Origin: Deinococcus deserti VCD115
GTDB lineage: Bacteria > Deinococcota > Deinococci > Deinococcales > Deinococcaceae
Length of the DNA stretch: 64,000 nucleotides
NCBI RefSeq assembly: GCF_000020685.1
Contig: NC_012526.1
Coordinates: 1,714,001 to 1,778,000, forward strand
Direction: 5' to 3'
Below, piece by piece: positions 8,764 to 18,101 of the stretch (its first letter is position 1; every line of letters starts with the position of its first letter). The notes beneath the pieces were generated by a model. The model did no database searches. It worked only from the letters and a program-made list of their open reading frames with translations, and was not told the DNA's origin. The position numbers and the translations under genes are program-made.

Positions 8764-9566
8764 TCGCGCAGCAGGTCCCGGGTGGCCTGAGCCAGATCTG
8801 CGCTGCCTGCCAGACTGCTGCCGACCAGCACCGCGTCGGCCAGGCCACGGACCTGAGCAAGGTCAGCAGGCGTCCGGTATCCGCTTTCGGCCACCAGAAC
8901 GCCGCCGAAGCCGGCCTCGCGCGCGCGGCGGATCAGCCGCGGGCTGACGTCCAGATCAATGTGCAGCGTGGTCAGGTCGCGGTTGTTGACCCCGATGATG
9001 CGTGCGCCGCTCTCCAGGGCCAGGTCCAGTTCCGAGTCGCTGTGGACCTCCACCAGGGCGTCCAGACCCAGGTGATGGGCCATTTCCAGGTAAGCCGCGG
9101 TTGCCTCTCCCAGAACACTGACCATCAGCAGCGCGGCCGAGGCGCCCCAGTCCGCCGCTTCCCGCAGCATGGCAGGATGAATCACGAAGTCCTTGCGCAG
9201 GGCAGGCAGGTCCACCGCCCCTACCACGGCCCGCAGAAAGTCGGGGTGGCCGTCGAAATGCCGCGGTTCGGTCAGCACACTCAGGGCTGCGGCGCCGCCC
9301 TGCCGGTAGGCCTGCGCAGCGTCCACCGGATCAAGCGGCGCAATGGCTCCCTGGCTGGGGCTTGCCCGCTTGATCTCAGCAATCAGACTCAGGCCCGGGC
9401 TCTGCAGCGCCGCCTCGAAGCGCCGCGCTGCCGGGCGAACCGGACCAAGCGCCGGGTCTGCGCCGTCATAATCCGCGGCGCGCTCGGACACGATGCGCCC
9501 CAGCACGCCTGGAACGGCGCTCAGGTTCAGGGGCGGCAGGCTGGGCTCAGGCGGCGGGCGGGTCAT
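8760..9566 (-). CDS. trpC: Indole-3-glycerol phosphate synthase
   Basis: A 268-residue TIM-barrel protein of normal length. 'LSLIAEIKRASPSQGAI' (about 55-72) contains the catalytic Lys, 'ALSVLTEPRHFDG' and 'LRKDFVIHPAML' carry the next catalytic residues, and 'IIGVNNRDLTT' and 'VAESGYRTPADL' are the phosphate-site strands. It converts CdRP into indole-3-glycerol phosphate in tryptophan synthesis. No other trp gene is nearby, so the pathway is dispersed in this genome. Start ATG 9566 is preceded by TATACT (9579-9574) with a seven-base spacer, so the transcript is probably leaderless. It is divergent from hpt. Confidence 0.96.
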   Translation of the reverse strand: MTRPPPEPSLPPLNLSAVPGVLGRIVSERAADYDGADPALGPVRPAARRFEAALQSPGLSLIAEIKRASPSQGAIAPLDPVDAAQAYRQGGAAALSVLTEPRHFDGHPDFLRAVVGAVDLPALRKDFVIHPAMLREAADWGASAALLMVSVLGEATAAYLEMAHHLGLDALVEVHSDSELDLALESGARIIGVNNRDLTTLHIDLDVSPRLIRRAREAGFGGVLVAESGYRTPADLAQVRGLADAVLVGSSLAGSADLAQATRDLLRE

Positions 9567-9573
9567 GGCGGCG

Positions 9574-9579
9574 AGTATA
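9574..9579 (-). promoter_or_regulatory. -10 box (TATACT) seven bases before ATG of trpC
   Basis: TATACT on the minus strand is one of the best -10 boxes in the window; a seven-base spacer to ATG 9566 leaves no room for a ribosome binding site. Confidence 0.65.
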
Positions 9580-9645
9580 CGGGCCTCGTTTGCCCCTTGG
9601 CCGGGTTCATCTGGCCCGGGGCAGGCGTGTTAGCCTGATCAGGTT

Positions 9646-10173
9646 ATGAGTATCGCCCCCGGTAATGGCCCCGTGCAGATCACGCAGGAGCAGCTTCAGG
9701 CCCGCATTCAGGAGCTCGCGTCCAGGATCCGTCAGGATTACGCCGGGCGTGAACCTCACCTGATCTGCGTACTCAACGGTGCATTCATGTTTCACGCTGA
9801 CCTTGTGCGTGCCCTGAACCTGCCCTGCACCATCGACTTCCTGCAGGCCAGCAGCTATGGCAACGCCAAACAGAGCAGCGGCGAGGTCAAGATCGTCAAG
9901 GACCTGCAGTTTCCGATCAGCGACCGTCACGTCATTCTGGTCGAGGACATCGTGGACACCGGCATCACCATGAACTACCTGCTGCACTATCTCGAAGGGC
10001 GTGGCCCCACCAGCCTGAAGATTGCTGCGCTGCTCAGCAAACCAAGCCGCCGCAAGGTGGAAATCCCGGTGGAGTACCTCGGCTTTACCATCCCTGACGC
10101 TTTTGTATACGGCTACGGGCTGGACCGGGCCCAGTTCGACCGCAACCTGCCGTTTATCACCAGCCAGGAGTAA
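9646..10173 (+). CDS. hpt: Hypoxanthine phosphoribosyltransferase
   Basis: A 175-residue purine-salvage enzyme. 'VLNGAFMFHADLVR' (about 42-55) is the PPi-binding loop region, 'VILVEDIVDTGITMNYL' (about 98-114) is the PRPP-binding motif with both acidic residues and the DTG turn, and 'FVYGYGLD' near the end matches the purine-binding tail. It converts hypoxanthine or guanine plus PRPP to the nucleotide in the cytosol. TAGCCT (9631-9636) lies nine bases before ATG 9646 with AGG in between, so the mRNA is leaderless or has a very short leader. The next gene follows after two bases. Confidence 0.95.
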   Translation: MSIAPGNGPVQITQEQLQARIQELASRIRQDYAGREPHLICVLNGAFMFHADLVRALNLPCTIDFLQASSYGNAKQSSGEVKIVKDLQFPISDRHVILVEDIVDTGITMNYLLHYLEGRGPTSLKIAALLSKPSRRKVEIPVEYLGFTIPDAFVYGYGLDRAQFDRNLPFITSQE

Positions 10174-10175
10174 GC

Positions 10176-10604
10176 GTGAGATTTCAGCGCGCCGCAGTGC
10201 TTTCCCTGCTGGTGCTGGGGCTGCTGACAGCTGGCATGAGTTTCTGGCTGGCCCGCGAGGCCAGATGGAAGCAGCCGCTGTACTGCATGCAGGTCCAAGG
10301 CCAGGTGTGGGGCACCGTGCCCGTGCCTGCTGGTGCGACCCCTGCCTGTCCGGAGTCGCAGACGGTCCGCGAAGAGGTCCGCCGGGGCGAGAGCCGGCTT
10401 GAACAGTACGAATTGCGTGGCTGGCAGCCTGCGCCAGTGCTGGACGCACTGGTGGCCGGGGGGTTTTCAGTGGTCAGCCGGATCCCGGACGACGGTATTC
10501 AGGAAGCCGCGGTCCTGGCGCGCGGCAAGGAACGTCTGACGTATGTGGCCGACCGCATGGGCGAAGACACGCTGGTCAGTATCACGACGCGCGGTGGCCG
10601 CTAG
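10176..10604 (+). CDS. Small membrane-anchored protein of unknown function
   Basis: A 142-residue protein starting with GTG two bases after the hpt stop, so it is in the hpt operon. Residues 6-25 form one hydrophobic signal-anchor; the remaining 115 residues, with two cysteines (about 34 and 53), would sit outside the cytoplasmic membrane. The C-terminal part alternates short hydrophobic strands ('AVLARGKERLTYVAD', 'DTLVSITTRGG'), so a small beta domain is likely. I do not recognise a family. Confidence 0.65.
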   Translation: MRFQRAAVLSLLVLGLLTAGMSFWLAREARWKQPLYCMQVQGQVWGTVPVPAGATPACPESQTVREEVRRGESRLEQYELRGWQPAPVLDALVAGGFSVVSRIPDDGIQEAAVLARGKERLTYVADRMGEDTLVSITTRGGR

Positions 10605-10636
10605 GGCACACTGCTGCAAGGCCGGGGCTCATCCGG

Positions 10637-10742
10637 TACACTGTGAGCCATGATCCGCTCTGCGCTTACCATCCGGGGACGCCTCGACTAGCTTCACAGC
10701 TTGTTCGACCGTCCCCGGCTGCGTAAGCCGGGGCCTTTTTTT
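10637..10742 (+). promoter_or_regulatory. leuS leader: promoter, leader peptide and two competing hairpins (candidate attenuator)
   Basis: TACACT (10637-10642) is followed after seven bases by ATG 10650, opening a 13-codon ORF ([13 protein letters not shown], stop at 10691) with Leu codons CTT and CTC. A long hairpin pairs CCGGGGACG (10673-10681) with CGTCCCCGG (10710-10718), with inner stems TCGA/TCGA and AGCT/AGCT. A terminator hairpin pairs CCCCGGC (10713-10719) with GCCGGGG (10727-10733) and is followed by seven Ts. Bases 10713-10718 are used by both, so the two structures exclude each other. The leader peptide overlaps the 5' arm of the first hairpin, as in ribosome-mediated attenuation. 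Confidence 0.7.
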
Positions 10743-10761
10743 GCCAAGGAGCTCACACACC

Positions 10762-13257
<2,496 letters not shown>

Positions 13258-13280
13258 ATCTCTGCTTCAACTAGAAAAAT

Positions 13281-13308
13281 CCCCGCTCTGGTATCAGCCA
13301 GAGCGGGG
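13281..13308 (+). terminator. Hairpin after leuS
   Basis: An 11-bp perfect stem (CCCCGCTCTGG and complement) with a six-base loop, 24 bases after the leuS stop; an A-run precedes it and there is no T-run after it. Confidence 0.65.
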
Positions 13309-13332
13309 CGCTTCGTCTGAGTTGTTCGGTAC

Positions 13333-13521
13333 TTACCGGTCCTTCAGCTCAACAGACAGCACGTCATGGAAGCTGGGCGCAAGTTCCTCCACAACCTCAC
13401 CGCGCTCCTGCCCAATCGGCGACGAGTCGGCCGGCTGGTCCAGTGCCATAGCCGCGTAGCCCCAGGCCACAGCGGCTTTGCCTGCTGCCGCTTCCATGCC
13501 ATCCACCCGGGGCAAGACCAT
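13333..13521 (-). CDS. Doubtful 62-residue ORF, possibly a gene fragment
   Basis: The translation starts '[20 protein letters not shown]' and ends '[12 protein letters not shown]'. Composition is protein-like, and a stop codon lies two codons before the ATG. I do not recognise a family. It sits in a scar zone next to a broken transposase, so it may be the residual 3' end of an older gene rather than a working small protein. Confidence 0.25.
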   Translation of the reverse strand: MVLPRVDGMEAAAGKAAVAWGYAAMALDQPADSSPIGQERGEVVEELAPSFHDVLSVELKDR

Positions 13522-13669
13522 GAATCATCCCAGCACGGGAATTTTGTGGTCATACTTTTTGACGGCAGTGAGCCCCAGCATTCGGCGTAGGCAGCTTTCT
13601 TCTGGCCAGTGGCTTCAGGAGAATTTGCCCGCCGTTCGGCGGGCTGAGGTAGTCTGCCGTGAGAGGTCC

Positions 13670-13920
13670 AGGCTGGACCCCAAAATGGGGCAGGCTCACG
13701 CTGCTGTTTGGGGACCCGGGAGACGAGCGGCACTGCTCGTTCCCGGAACAGAACAGTCACACGAATCAGGCAGAACCTTTCAAGGAAGACACTGGTGTCC
13801 AGGGCCAGGATCAGGGTGCGCGCGTCATGGAACACCGACACCTCCGTAAACGCCGCCCAGCAATATTCGTACGCGCAGATGGACGCGCTCAGCAGCCTGC
13901 AGCAAGAGGTGCGATGATGG
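13670..13920 (-). pseudogene. IS4-type transposase remnant
   Basis: Reading the minus strand from about 13920 gives a frame without a start codon that contains '[20 protein letters not shown]', then '[19 protein letters not shown]' and '[13 protein letters not shown]'. That pattern ([25 protein letters not shown]) matches the first DDE aspartate region of IS4/IS701-type transposases common in Deinococcus. Similarity stops abruptly near 13705, and no second or third catalytic region follows, so only an internal fragment remains. No terminal inverted repeats are visible. Its 5' edge abuts the CPBP gene. Confidence 0.6.
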
Positions 13921-13927
13921 GCTCATC

Positions 13928-14758
13928 ATGAGCGCAGATACCCCGGCCGACGCTCCGGCAGCGCTCCCCTGCTTCCTCGCCGCTGCGCTCGTGTGCGGGT
14001 CGGCCATCGCGCTCTACGGCTTTCAGGAGCAGCTCGTCGGTGGCTCCCTCCTGGGAGCCGGGCTTCTCGTTGCTGCCCTTCTCGGCCCCAGCGCCTGGCC
14101 CCTGCTGCGACACCTCGCGCTCATCGGAGCGTCGCTGATTGTGATCGGCCTCGTGCCGCTCAAGGCCGAGCTCAGCAACGAGGCGATCCTGCGCTTCGCG
14201 GTGGTGCTGAGCCTCGCGGTGCTCATCCCCCTCGTGGTCTCGCGCCATGTCCTGCTCGAGGACGTCATCCGCTTCCCCGTGGGCAACACGCGGTGGACGC
14301 GATTCGAGTGGTCGTATCTCGCCGTGGTGGTCACCCTCGGTTACCTCGTGCTGCCCGTGTACTTCATCAGCAGCGGCGCATACCAGAATTGGCCGACGGT
14401 CACCGAGCCCGACGAGATCATCCGGCTGTTCGTCGGCGTCAATGCCGTAGGCCTGTGGGACGAGGTGTTCTTCATCTGCACCGTGTTCGCGCTGCTGCGC
14501 CAGCACTTCTCGTTCTGGCAGGCGAACGCGTTGCAAGCGACAGTGTTCGTGTCGTTCCTCTGGGAGCTGGGTTACCAGGCGTGGGGCCCGTTTCTCACCA
14601 TCCCCTTCGCGCTGCTGCAAGGCTACATCTTCTACCGAACGAAGTCGTTTCTGTACGTCCTGGTCGTGCATCTCTCCTTCGACATCATGATCTGGATGAT
14701 CCTGATTCACGCGCACACGCCACAGTGGTTCGACATCTTCGTCACGTCGCCTCGGTGA
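13928..14758 (+). CDS. CPBP-type intramembrane protease-like membrane protein, likely acquired
   Basis: A 276-residue protein with about eight hydrophobic segments. The C-terminal third has the CPBP (CAAX protease/bacteriocin-processing, Abi) layout. 'GLWDEVFFICTVFALLR' (about 175-192) stands where the EExxxR motif is expected, with Asp in place of the first Glu and no Arg at +5. 'FLWELGY' and 'VLVVHLSFD' correspond to motifs 2 and 3 (HxxxD). Family members are glutamic intramembrane endopeptidases; activity here is uncertain because motif 1 is altered. Codon use is unlike the neighbours (many CTC, GTC and TCG codons) and suggests an actinobacterial donor. It lies between a transposase remnant and a serine recombinase remnant. 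Start ATG 13928 has no clear ribosome site. Confidence 0.7.
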   Translation: MSADTPADAPAALPCFLAAALVCGSAIALYGFQEQLVGGSLLGAGLLVAALLGPSAWPLLRHLALIGASLIVIGLVPLKAELSNEAILRFAVVLSLAVLIPLVVSRHVLLEDVIRFPVGNTRWTRFEWSYLAVVVTLGYLVLPVYFISSGAYQNWPTVTEPDEIIRLFVGVNAVGLWDEVFFICTVFALLRQHFSFWQANALQATVFVSFLWELGYQAWGPFLTIPFALLQGYIFYRTKSFLYVLVVHLSFDIMIWMILIHAHTPQWFDIFVTSPR

Positions 14759-14879
14759 CGATATGGCTGCGACACGAGCGGTCATCTCGGAGCGCAGATC
14801 TCCTGCCACTCTCGGAGACACGGCTCGTGCGGCGTTCGAGGGGTTGTTGCGAGGACACGTCAATGGAGCCGCTCGTGTT

Positions 14880-15571
14880 GGTCTTCCTCTCGCTGTGGCC
14901 AGGGCAGCCTCTTTGCCTCCATGCGCCAGGAGGTCGTTCACCTCGCCCTCTTTGTCGGCCATACGCGCTGCTCGGCATGTGGGGGGACGTTGCGCGTCTT
15001 CAGCAACAAAAACGTCAAGAAGAGCGGCGCAGTGACTGAGTACGCGTATTACCGGCGCCGGGGGGCCCGTGCCAGCACGACCCACTTCGTCCGGCAGGGC
15101 GGCACGCTGTGGACTCTGCGCAGAATGCGCTCCATTACCGTGATTGATCCGGTGGGCTGGGTGATGTTCTGCAAGCCCATGGCTTCCCCTGCATTCCTCC
15201 AGGCGGCTATGGCCCGGACCGCGCCGAATCGTCCGGATCACTCGCCGCGCATCCAAGAACTCAGGGGGATGATGGCGCAGCTGGTGCAGCGGTCGGTCAC
15301 GCATAACCTGCCGGATGACGTCATGATGACCGCGCTGGAGCCGATGAGGCAGGAGCTGGAGATGCCGGAGCGTGACATGCGGCTGAACCTGACGCTGGCT
15401 GACGCCATGCGGAGTTACCTGCCAGGACTGACGAGCCTGGAGGAACGCAGGGTAGCCTTGGACACCTCGAAGGCGCGGTTGCTGATCAGGCTAGAGGGGG
15501 CGAATCACTGTTCAGAGCGGTTGATTTTTCTTGTGCCGACTTTAACGATATTCAATATCGTAGTTCGCTAA
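14880..15571 (+). pseudogene. C-terminal fragment of a large serine recombinase
   Basis: The open frame (ATG 14921, 216 residues, extendable upstream without a start) begins 'LFVGHTRCSACGGTLRVFSN', the zinc beta-ribbon entry of large serine recombinases, with CxxC at about 17-20. A region follows with 'YAYYRRRGA' and then a helical segment including 'RIQELRGMMAQLVQ' and 'LTSLEERRVALD', like the coiled-coil-bearing tail. The catalytic resolvase domain with its active serine is absent, and some ribbon cysteines are lost. I read this as the leftover integrase of an element that once occupied the site. Confidence 0.55.
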
Positions 15572-15594
15572 AGGGACGTTACTCGAAACAGGAA

Positions 15595-15627
15595 AAGCCC
15601 CTCCCTGGCTACCACCCAGGCGGGGTT
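15595..15627 (+). terminator. Hairpin after the recombinase fragment
   Basis: AAGCCCC and CCTGG pair with CCAGG and GGGGTT around a seven-base loop with a small internal bulge; TTCTT follows on the plus strand. Confidence 0.5.
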
Positions 15628-16509
15628 CTTAGCTGAACATCACCACAAAAATGCCTGTTAAGGCTGCTGGCAGTGAGACGGGATTTATATGTATTTTCCT
15701 ACTGGTAATCATGTTCGAAAACAAAAAAAGGGTGTCGCTGTCCGGTAAACGGCACCTGCTCACGTTTCGGACAGCCAACATAAAAACGCCCCACCCGCGA
15801 GCCACAGGGGCCAGGAGGTGGGGCTTCCCACGGAGCCGCTCCTCTCGGAAGGCTTACCTGAATCTTACGAACCAGAAAATGTGTTCTCTGGCTCCTTATC
15901 GCCAGTTTCTTGGACTGCACTTCATGAAATCTGCGGCCACTTCTTTCCCCACATCCTCACGACTCCATATTCAATAGGCGTGGCTGATCACTAGGTATAC
16001 CTATGGAGAGCTGCCGGAAGAGAACCCTCCCAGATGATGTCTCGGCGTCTTTGCCTGAGTTTGCTGGTACTTCATTTCCCGGAGAAGTACATCACGGCTG
16101 CGACTTCATCTCATCACCCGCTTTCCTGTTATACCGATGATGTATACCGATCTAGGATGGGCTCCATCCGTAATTTCTACGGTAACTGGATCGGAAGGTG
16201 TCGTCGGGAGCAGACACAGTCAGGGAGCCAGTGTCCCACGTGGCGCCCGAGCCGTTGTCGACTTTGATACACGTAACAGAGGGCTTAAGGACCACACTCC
16301 TAATCATGATGCCACACTGGTGCACAGCTACCGTCTTTGTGCCGGAATTTTTATCATGGCGTTTCCTCTTGCTCTCTATCCATCGATTGTGCTTAAGACA
16401 CGAAGCTATGAACTTACTGACCCAGTCCTACGGAAAAACAGACGAGTCTCAGGGTCTACCAGATCAGCAGCGCCTGGCTCGCCCGCCCTGAAGCAACCGA
16501 ACTTAAAAA
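15628..16509. other. 880-base accessory stretch without a supported protein gene
   Basis: Open frames here translate to low-complexity or Ser-rich text without family features. Items seen: a hairpin with T-run on the minus strand (15788-15824) with a second stem beside it (15824-15852), a perfect 12-bp palindrome TAGGTATACCTA (15992-16003), and a tandem pair of TATACCGAT with 13-bp period (16130-16138, 16143-16151). Composition is less GC-rich than the flanks, which fits a decayed insertion. Confidence 0.45.
15788..15852 (-). ncRNA. Candidate small RNA with intrinsic terminator
   Basis: On the minus strand a stem CTTCC/GGAAG enclosing GGAG/CTCC (15852-15824) is followed directly by an 8-bp terminator stem GCCCCACC/GGTGGGGC (15824-15788) and then GTTTTTA. 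No protein gene precedes it on this strand within 700 bases, so the terminator may belong to a short RNA. A possible TAAGAT -10 box lies upstream, but I see no good -35. Confidence 0.3.
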
Positions 16510-16541
16510 GCCCCCGCCTCGGCACTCGGCCTGGCGGGGGC
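16510..16541 (-). terminator. Intrinsic terminator of the 78-residue gene
   Basis: A 9-bp stem GCCCCCGCC/GGCGGGGGC followed by TTTTT on the minus strand, 17 bases after the stop at 16558. Confidence 0.8.
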
Positions 16542-16557
16542 GTCACATTGAATTGGT

Positions 16558-16794
16558 TCAGGGATAGAGGTCATACCCGCTTTCATCCAGGAGGCGCTCC
16601 AGGTGCTTTTTTGCCGCCTGAATTTCCGGCATGGTGGAGGCCTCGAAATACACCTTGATGGGACGGCCCGGGCGCGAGCGCGCCAGGTCCCATGTCACCC
16701 CTGAGATGTCTTCTTCCTCCCGGAGTTTGACCAATGCCGCTTTAACTACCTTCTCCGGGACGCCCGCATGGATTGCCATATCGTCTTTAAACAC
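16558..16794 (-). CDS. Small winged-helix-like protein, unknown function
   Basis: A 78-residue protein. 'MAIHAGVPEKVVKAALVKLREEEDISGVTWDLARSRPGRPIKVYF' looks like helix-turn-helix followed by a beta hairpin, the core of a winged helix; the C-terminal 25 residues form another helix ('EIQAAKKHLERLLDES'). The GTG start at 16794 has TACGTT (16805-16800) five bases upstream, as in the leaderless genes. A strong terminator follows, so it is a single-gene unit. Target unknown. Confidence 0.55.
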   Translation of the reverse strand: MFKDDMAIHAGVPEKVVKAALVKLREEEDISGVTWDLARSRPGRPIKVYFEASTMPEIQAAKKHLERLLDESGYDLYP

Positions 16795-16877
16795 AGCTCA
16801 ACGTACCAGGAATTTTTGAGAGTGCTGGATGGAAGAATCACCAAAGCCCTAAAGCACCAGCCGTGCAGCACGTTTCT

Positions 16878-17150
16878 CTATCCTCTGGAGGCAGGATTTC
16901 CAGATTCCCACTGCGCCAGAGCTGCCGAACCGCCGGGTGTCAGCTCGTAGGCAACAGCCGTGCGGCCTGCACCAGCCGAACGCGACACATACCTCAAACG
17001 CTCCAGATCCTTCAGCAGCGTCACGCTGAGCCGCCGCCCTCCCAGGGTGTAAAAGGCGCCGCGTTCAGTGCGGGTATGCATGATGAGCGCTGCGCCGTCA
17101 CGCAACGCACCCAGCACCCGTGCCTGCGGGCCAGTAAGTCCGGCCGTCAT
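16878..17150 (-). CDS. Winged-helix (MarR-like) small protein
   Basis: A 90-residue protein. 'GPQARVLGALRDGAALIMHTR' opens it, 'RRLSVTLLKDLERLRYVSR' resembles a recognition helix, and 'AVAYELTPGGSAAL' gives the wing and last helix in the pattern of MarR/PadR-type single-domain regulators. ATG 17150 has GGAG three bases upstream; GTG 17162 is an alternative. It starts 13 bases after the lipoprotein stop, so the two are probably in one transcript. DNA binding is inferred from pattern only. Confidence 0.55.
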   Translation of the reverse strand: MTAGLTGPQARVLGALRDGAALIMHTRTERGAFYTLGGRRLSVTLLKDLERLRYVSRSAGAGRTAVAYELTPGGSAALAQWESGNPASRG

Positions 17151-17163
17151 CGGCTCCGTCACC

Positions 17164-17574
17164 TCAAGAGCGTGTGAGTACCAGGTCCGCCTCGACCCCC
17201 AGGCTGGTGGCATTCACGACCGTGCAGCGGCCCTCGAACAACGTGCGATTGGTGAACGTACCTTTACAGTCGATGTCAAGAGTGCGGCCTGTGGCCCGCA
17301 GAACCCCAGTATTGAGGTTACCACTCACACTCAGCAATTCGTTGCTGAGCCGCACCACATTCAGGTCCCCCACCAGCTGGCCAGGAGCAGGATCAAGGCG
17401 CTCATTGAAATTGGCGTTGACGACGAACGCCCCGGCAACCGGATGAGACAGCCGGCCGGTCCAGGTGCCGCTGGCGTCTGCAACAGCGGGAGGAGCAGAA
17501 GTCTTGCCCAGAATGGTGGCCGGAGCACAGGCAGTCAGGGCAAGCGCAAGGACAAGCAGCGGAGTGGCGTTCAT
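17164..17574 (-). CDS. Small lipoprotein of unknown function
   Basis: A 136-residue protein with a clear lipoprotein signal: a short N-terminus, a hydrophobic run, then the lipobox LTAC with Cys at residue 16. The mature part has a beta-rich pattern ('GTWTGRLSHPVAG', 'QLVGDLNVVRL', 'LLSVSGNLNTGVLRATG'), reminiscent of small lipocalin- or beta-barrel-like envelope proteins, with one Cys pair (about 104 and 117). The start ATG 17574 follows TAGAGT (17585-17580) by five bases with GAGG between. It is transcribed with the winged-helix gene downstream. Confidence 0.65.
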   Translation of the reverse strand: MNATPLLVLALALTACAPATILGKTSAPPAVADASGTWTGRLSHPVAGAFVVNANFNERLDPAPGQLVGDLNVVRLSNELLSVSGNLNTGVLRATGRTLDIDCKGTFTNRTLFEGRCTVVNATSLGVEADLVLTRS

Positions 17575-17616
17575 GCCTCACTCTAGGCAGGACCTCTATG
17601 AGAAGGCATGAGGAGC

Positions 17617-17838
17617 TCAGGAGCTCTTAGACGTAACGGTCAGGAAGCCGTGCGGTCCACTGCGCTCTATACCCATTTCAGCCTCGATGGCCAGGACAAT
17701 TCGGTTAACGCGGTTGGCCGTTTCTCCCAGTTCCCGTGCGAGGCTGCGGGCAGTCCAGGTTCCGGGCTCGGCCTGAAGCCGGAGCAGAACCCTGACGGCC
17801 AGACGTTCCAGACTGACACCCGTGCTGCTGCTCGGCAT
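17617..17838 (-). CDS. Small winged-helix protein
   Basis: A 73-residue protein. 'ERLAVRVLLRLQAEPGTWTARSLARELGETANRVNRIVLAIEAEMG' is a helix-turn-helix of the type in IclR- or ROK-like N-terminal domains, and 'IERSGPHGFLTV' ends it like a wing. I use ATG 17838 because it begins two bases after the stop of the 56-residue gene upstream; an in-frame ATG 12 codons earlier would overlap that gene. Probably a DNA-binding protein with no ligand domain. Confidence 0.5.
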   Translation of the reverse strand: MPSSSTGVSLERLAVRVLLRLQAEPGTWTARSLARELGETANRVNRIVLAIEAEMGIERSGPHGFLTVTSKSS

Positions 17839-17840
17839 AA

Positions 17841-18011
17841 CTAGCGGGTCGCCTCGAGCACCAGTTCGGCCCACTCCTTTCCAGTAAAATCCTCCGTGCG
17901 TGCACGGGGTTTTTCCAGCAGCAGTTCCCGCATCCGCCGCGCCTGCTCGATCGTCGCCCCGCCCATATGCTGGGCCAGTTCATTCAGATCCATGTGGTCA
18001 TCTATGCGCAT
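17841..18011 (-). CDS. 56-residue conserved-looking small protein
   Basis: The frame begins 'MRIDDHMDLNELAQHMGG' and ends 'KEWAELVLEATR'. Composition is helical and charged. It ends two bases before the winged-helix gene, and the tight junction supports both being real. Internal ATG at residue 7 is another possible start. I do not recognise a family; an antitoxin-like or regulatory partner role is conceivable from size and position but not shown. Confidence 0.4.
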   Translation of the reverse strand: MRIDDHMDLNELAQHMGGATIEQARRMRELLLEKPRARTEDFTGKEWAELVLEATR

Positions 18012-18087
18012 GGGCTCAGGGTGACAGACCAGCTTGAGCCATGGATGCCTGGGGCTTGAGAAAACATGGAGCTGGAGCCCGGGCCGC

Positions 18088-18093
18088 TACACT
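18088..18093 (+). promoter_or_regulatory. -10 box (TACACT) eight bases before the polyprenyl synthetase ATG
   Basis: TACACT and an eight-base spacer to ATG 18102; no ribosome binding site in between, as for other leaderless starts here. Confidence 0.6.
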
Positions 18094-18101
18094 GGCCCCT
18101 G

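Noticed and set aside
10741..10761. Upstream in-frame ATG for leuS at 10741
   Set aside because: It falls in the T-run of the attenuator, and the AAGGAG ribosome site serves ATG 10762.
13889..15304. A 471-codon open frame on the minus strand opposite the CPBP gene
   Set aside because: It is rich in Glu/Arg/His with no family pattern and is the antisense shadow of the CPBP gene, whose translation has clear membrane segments.
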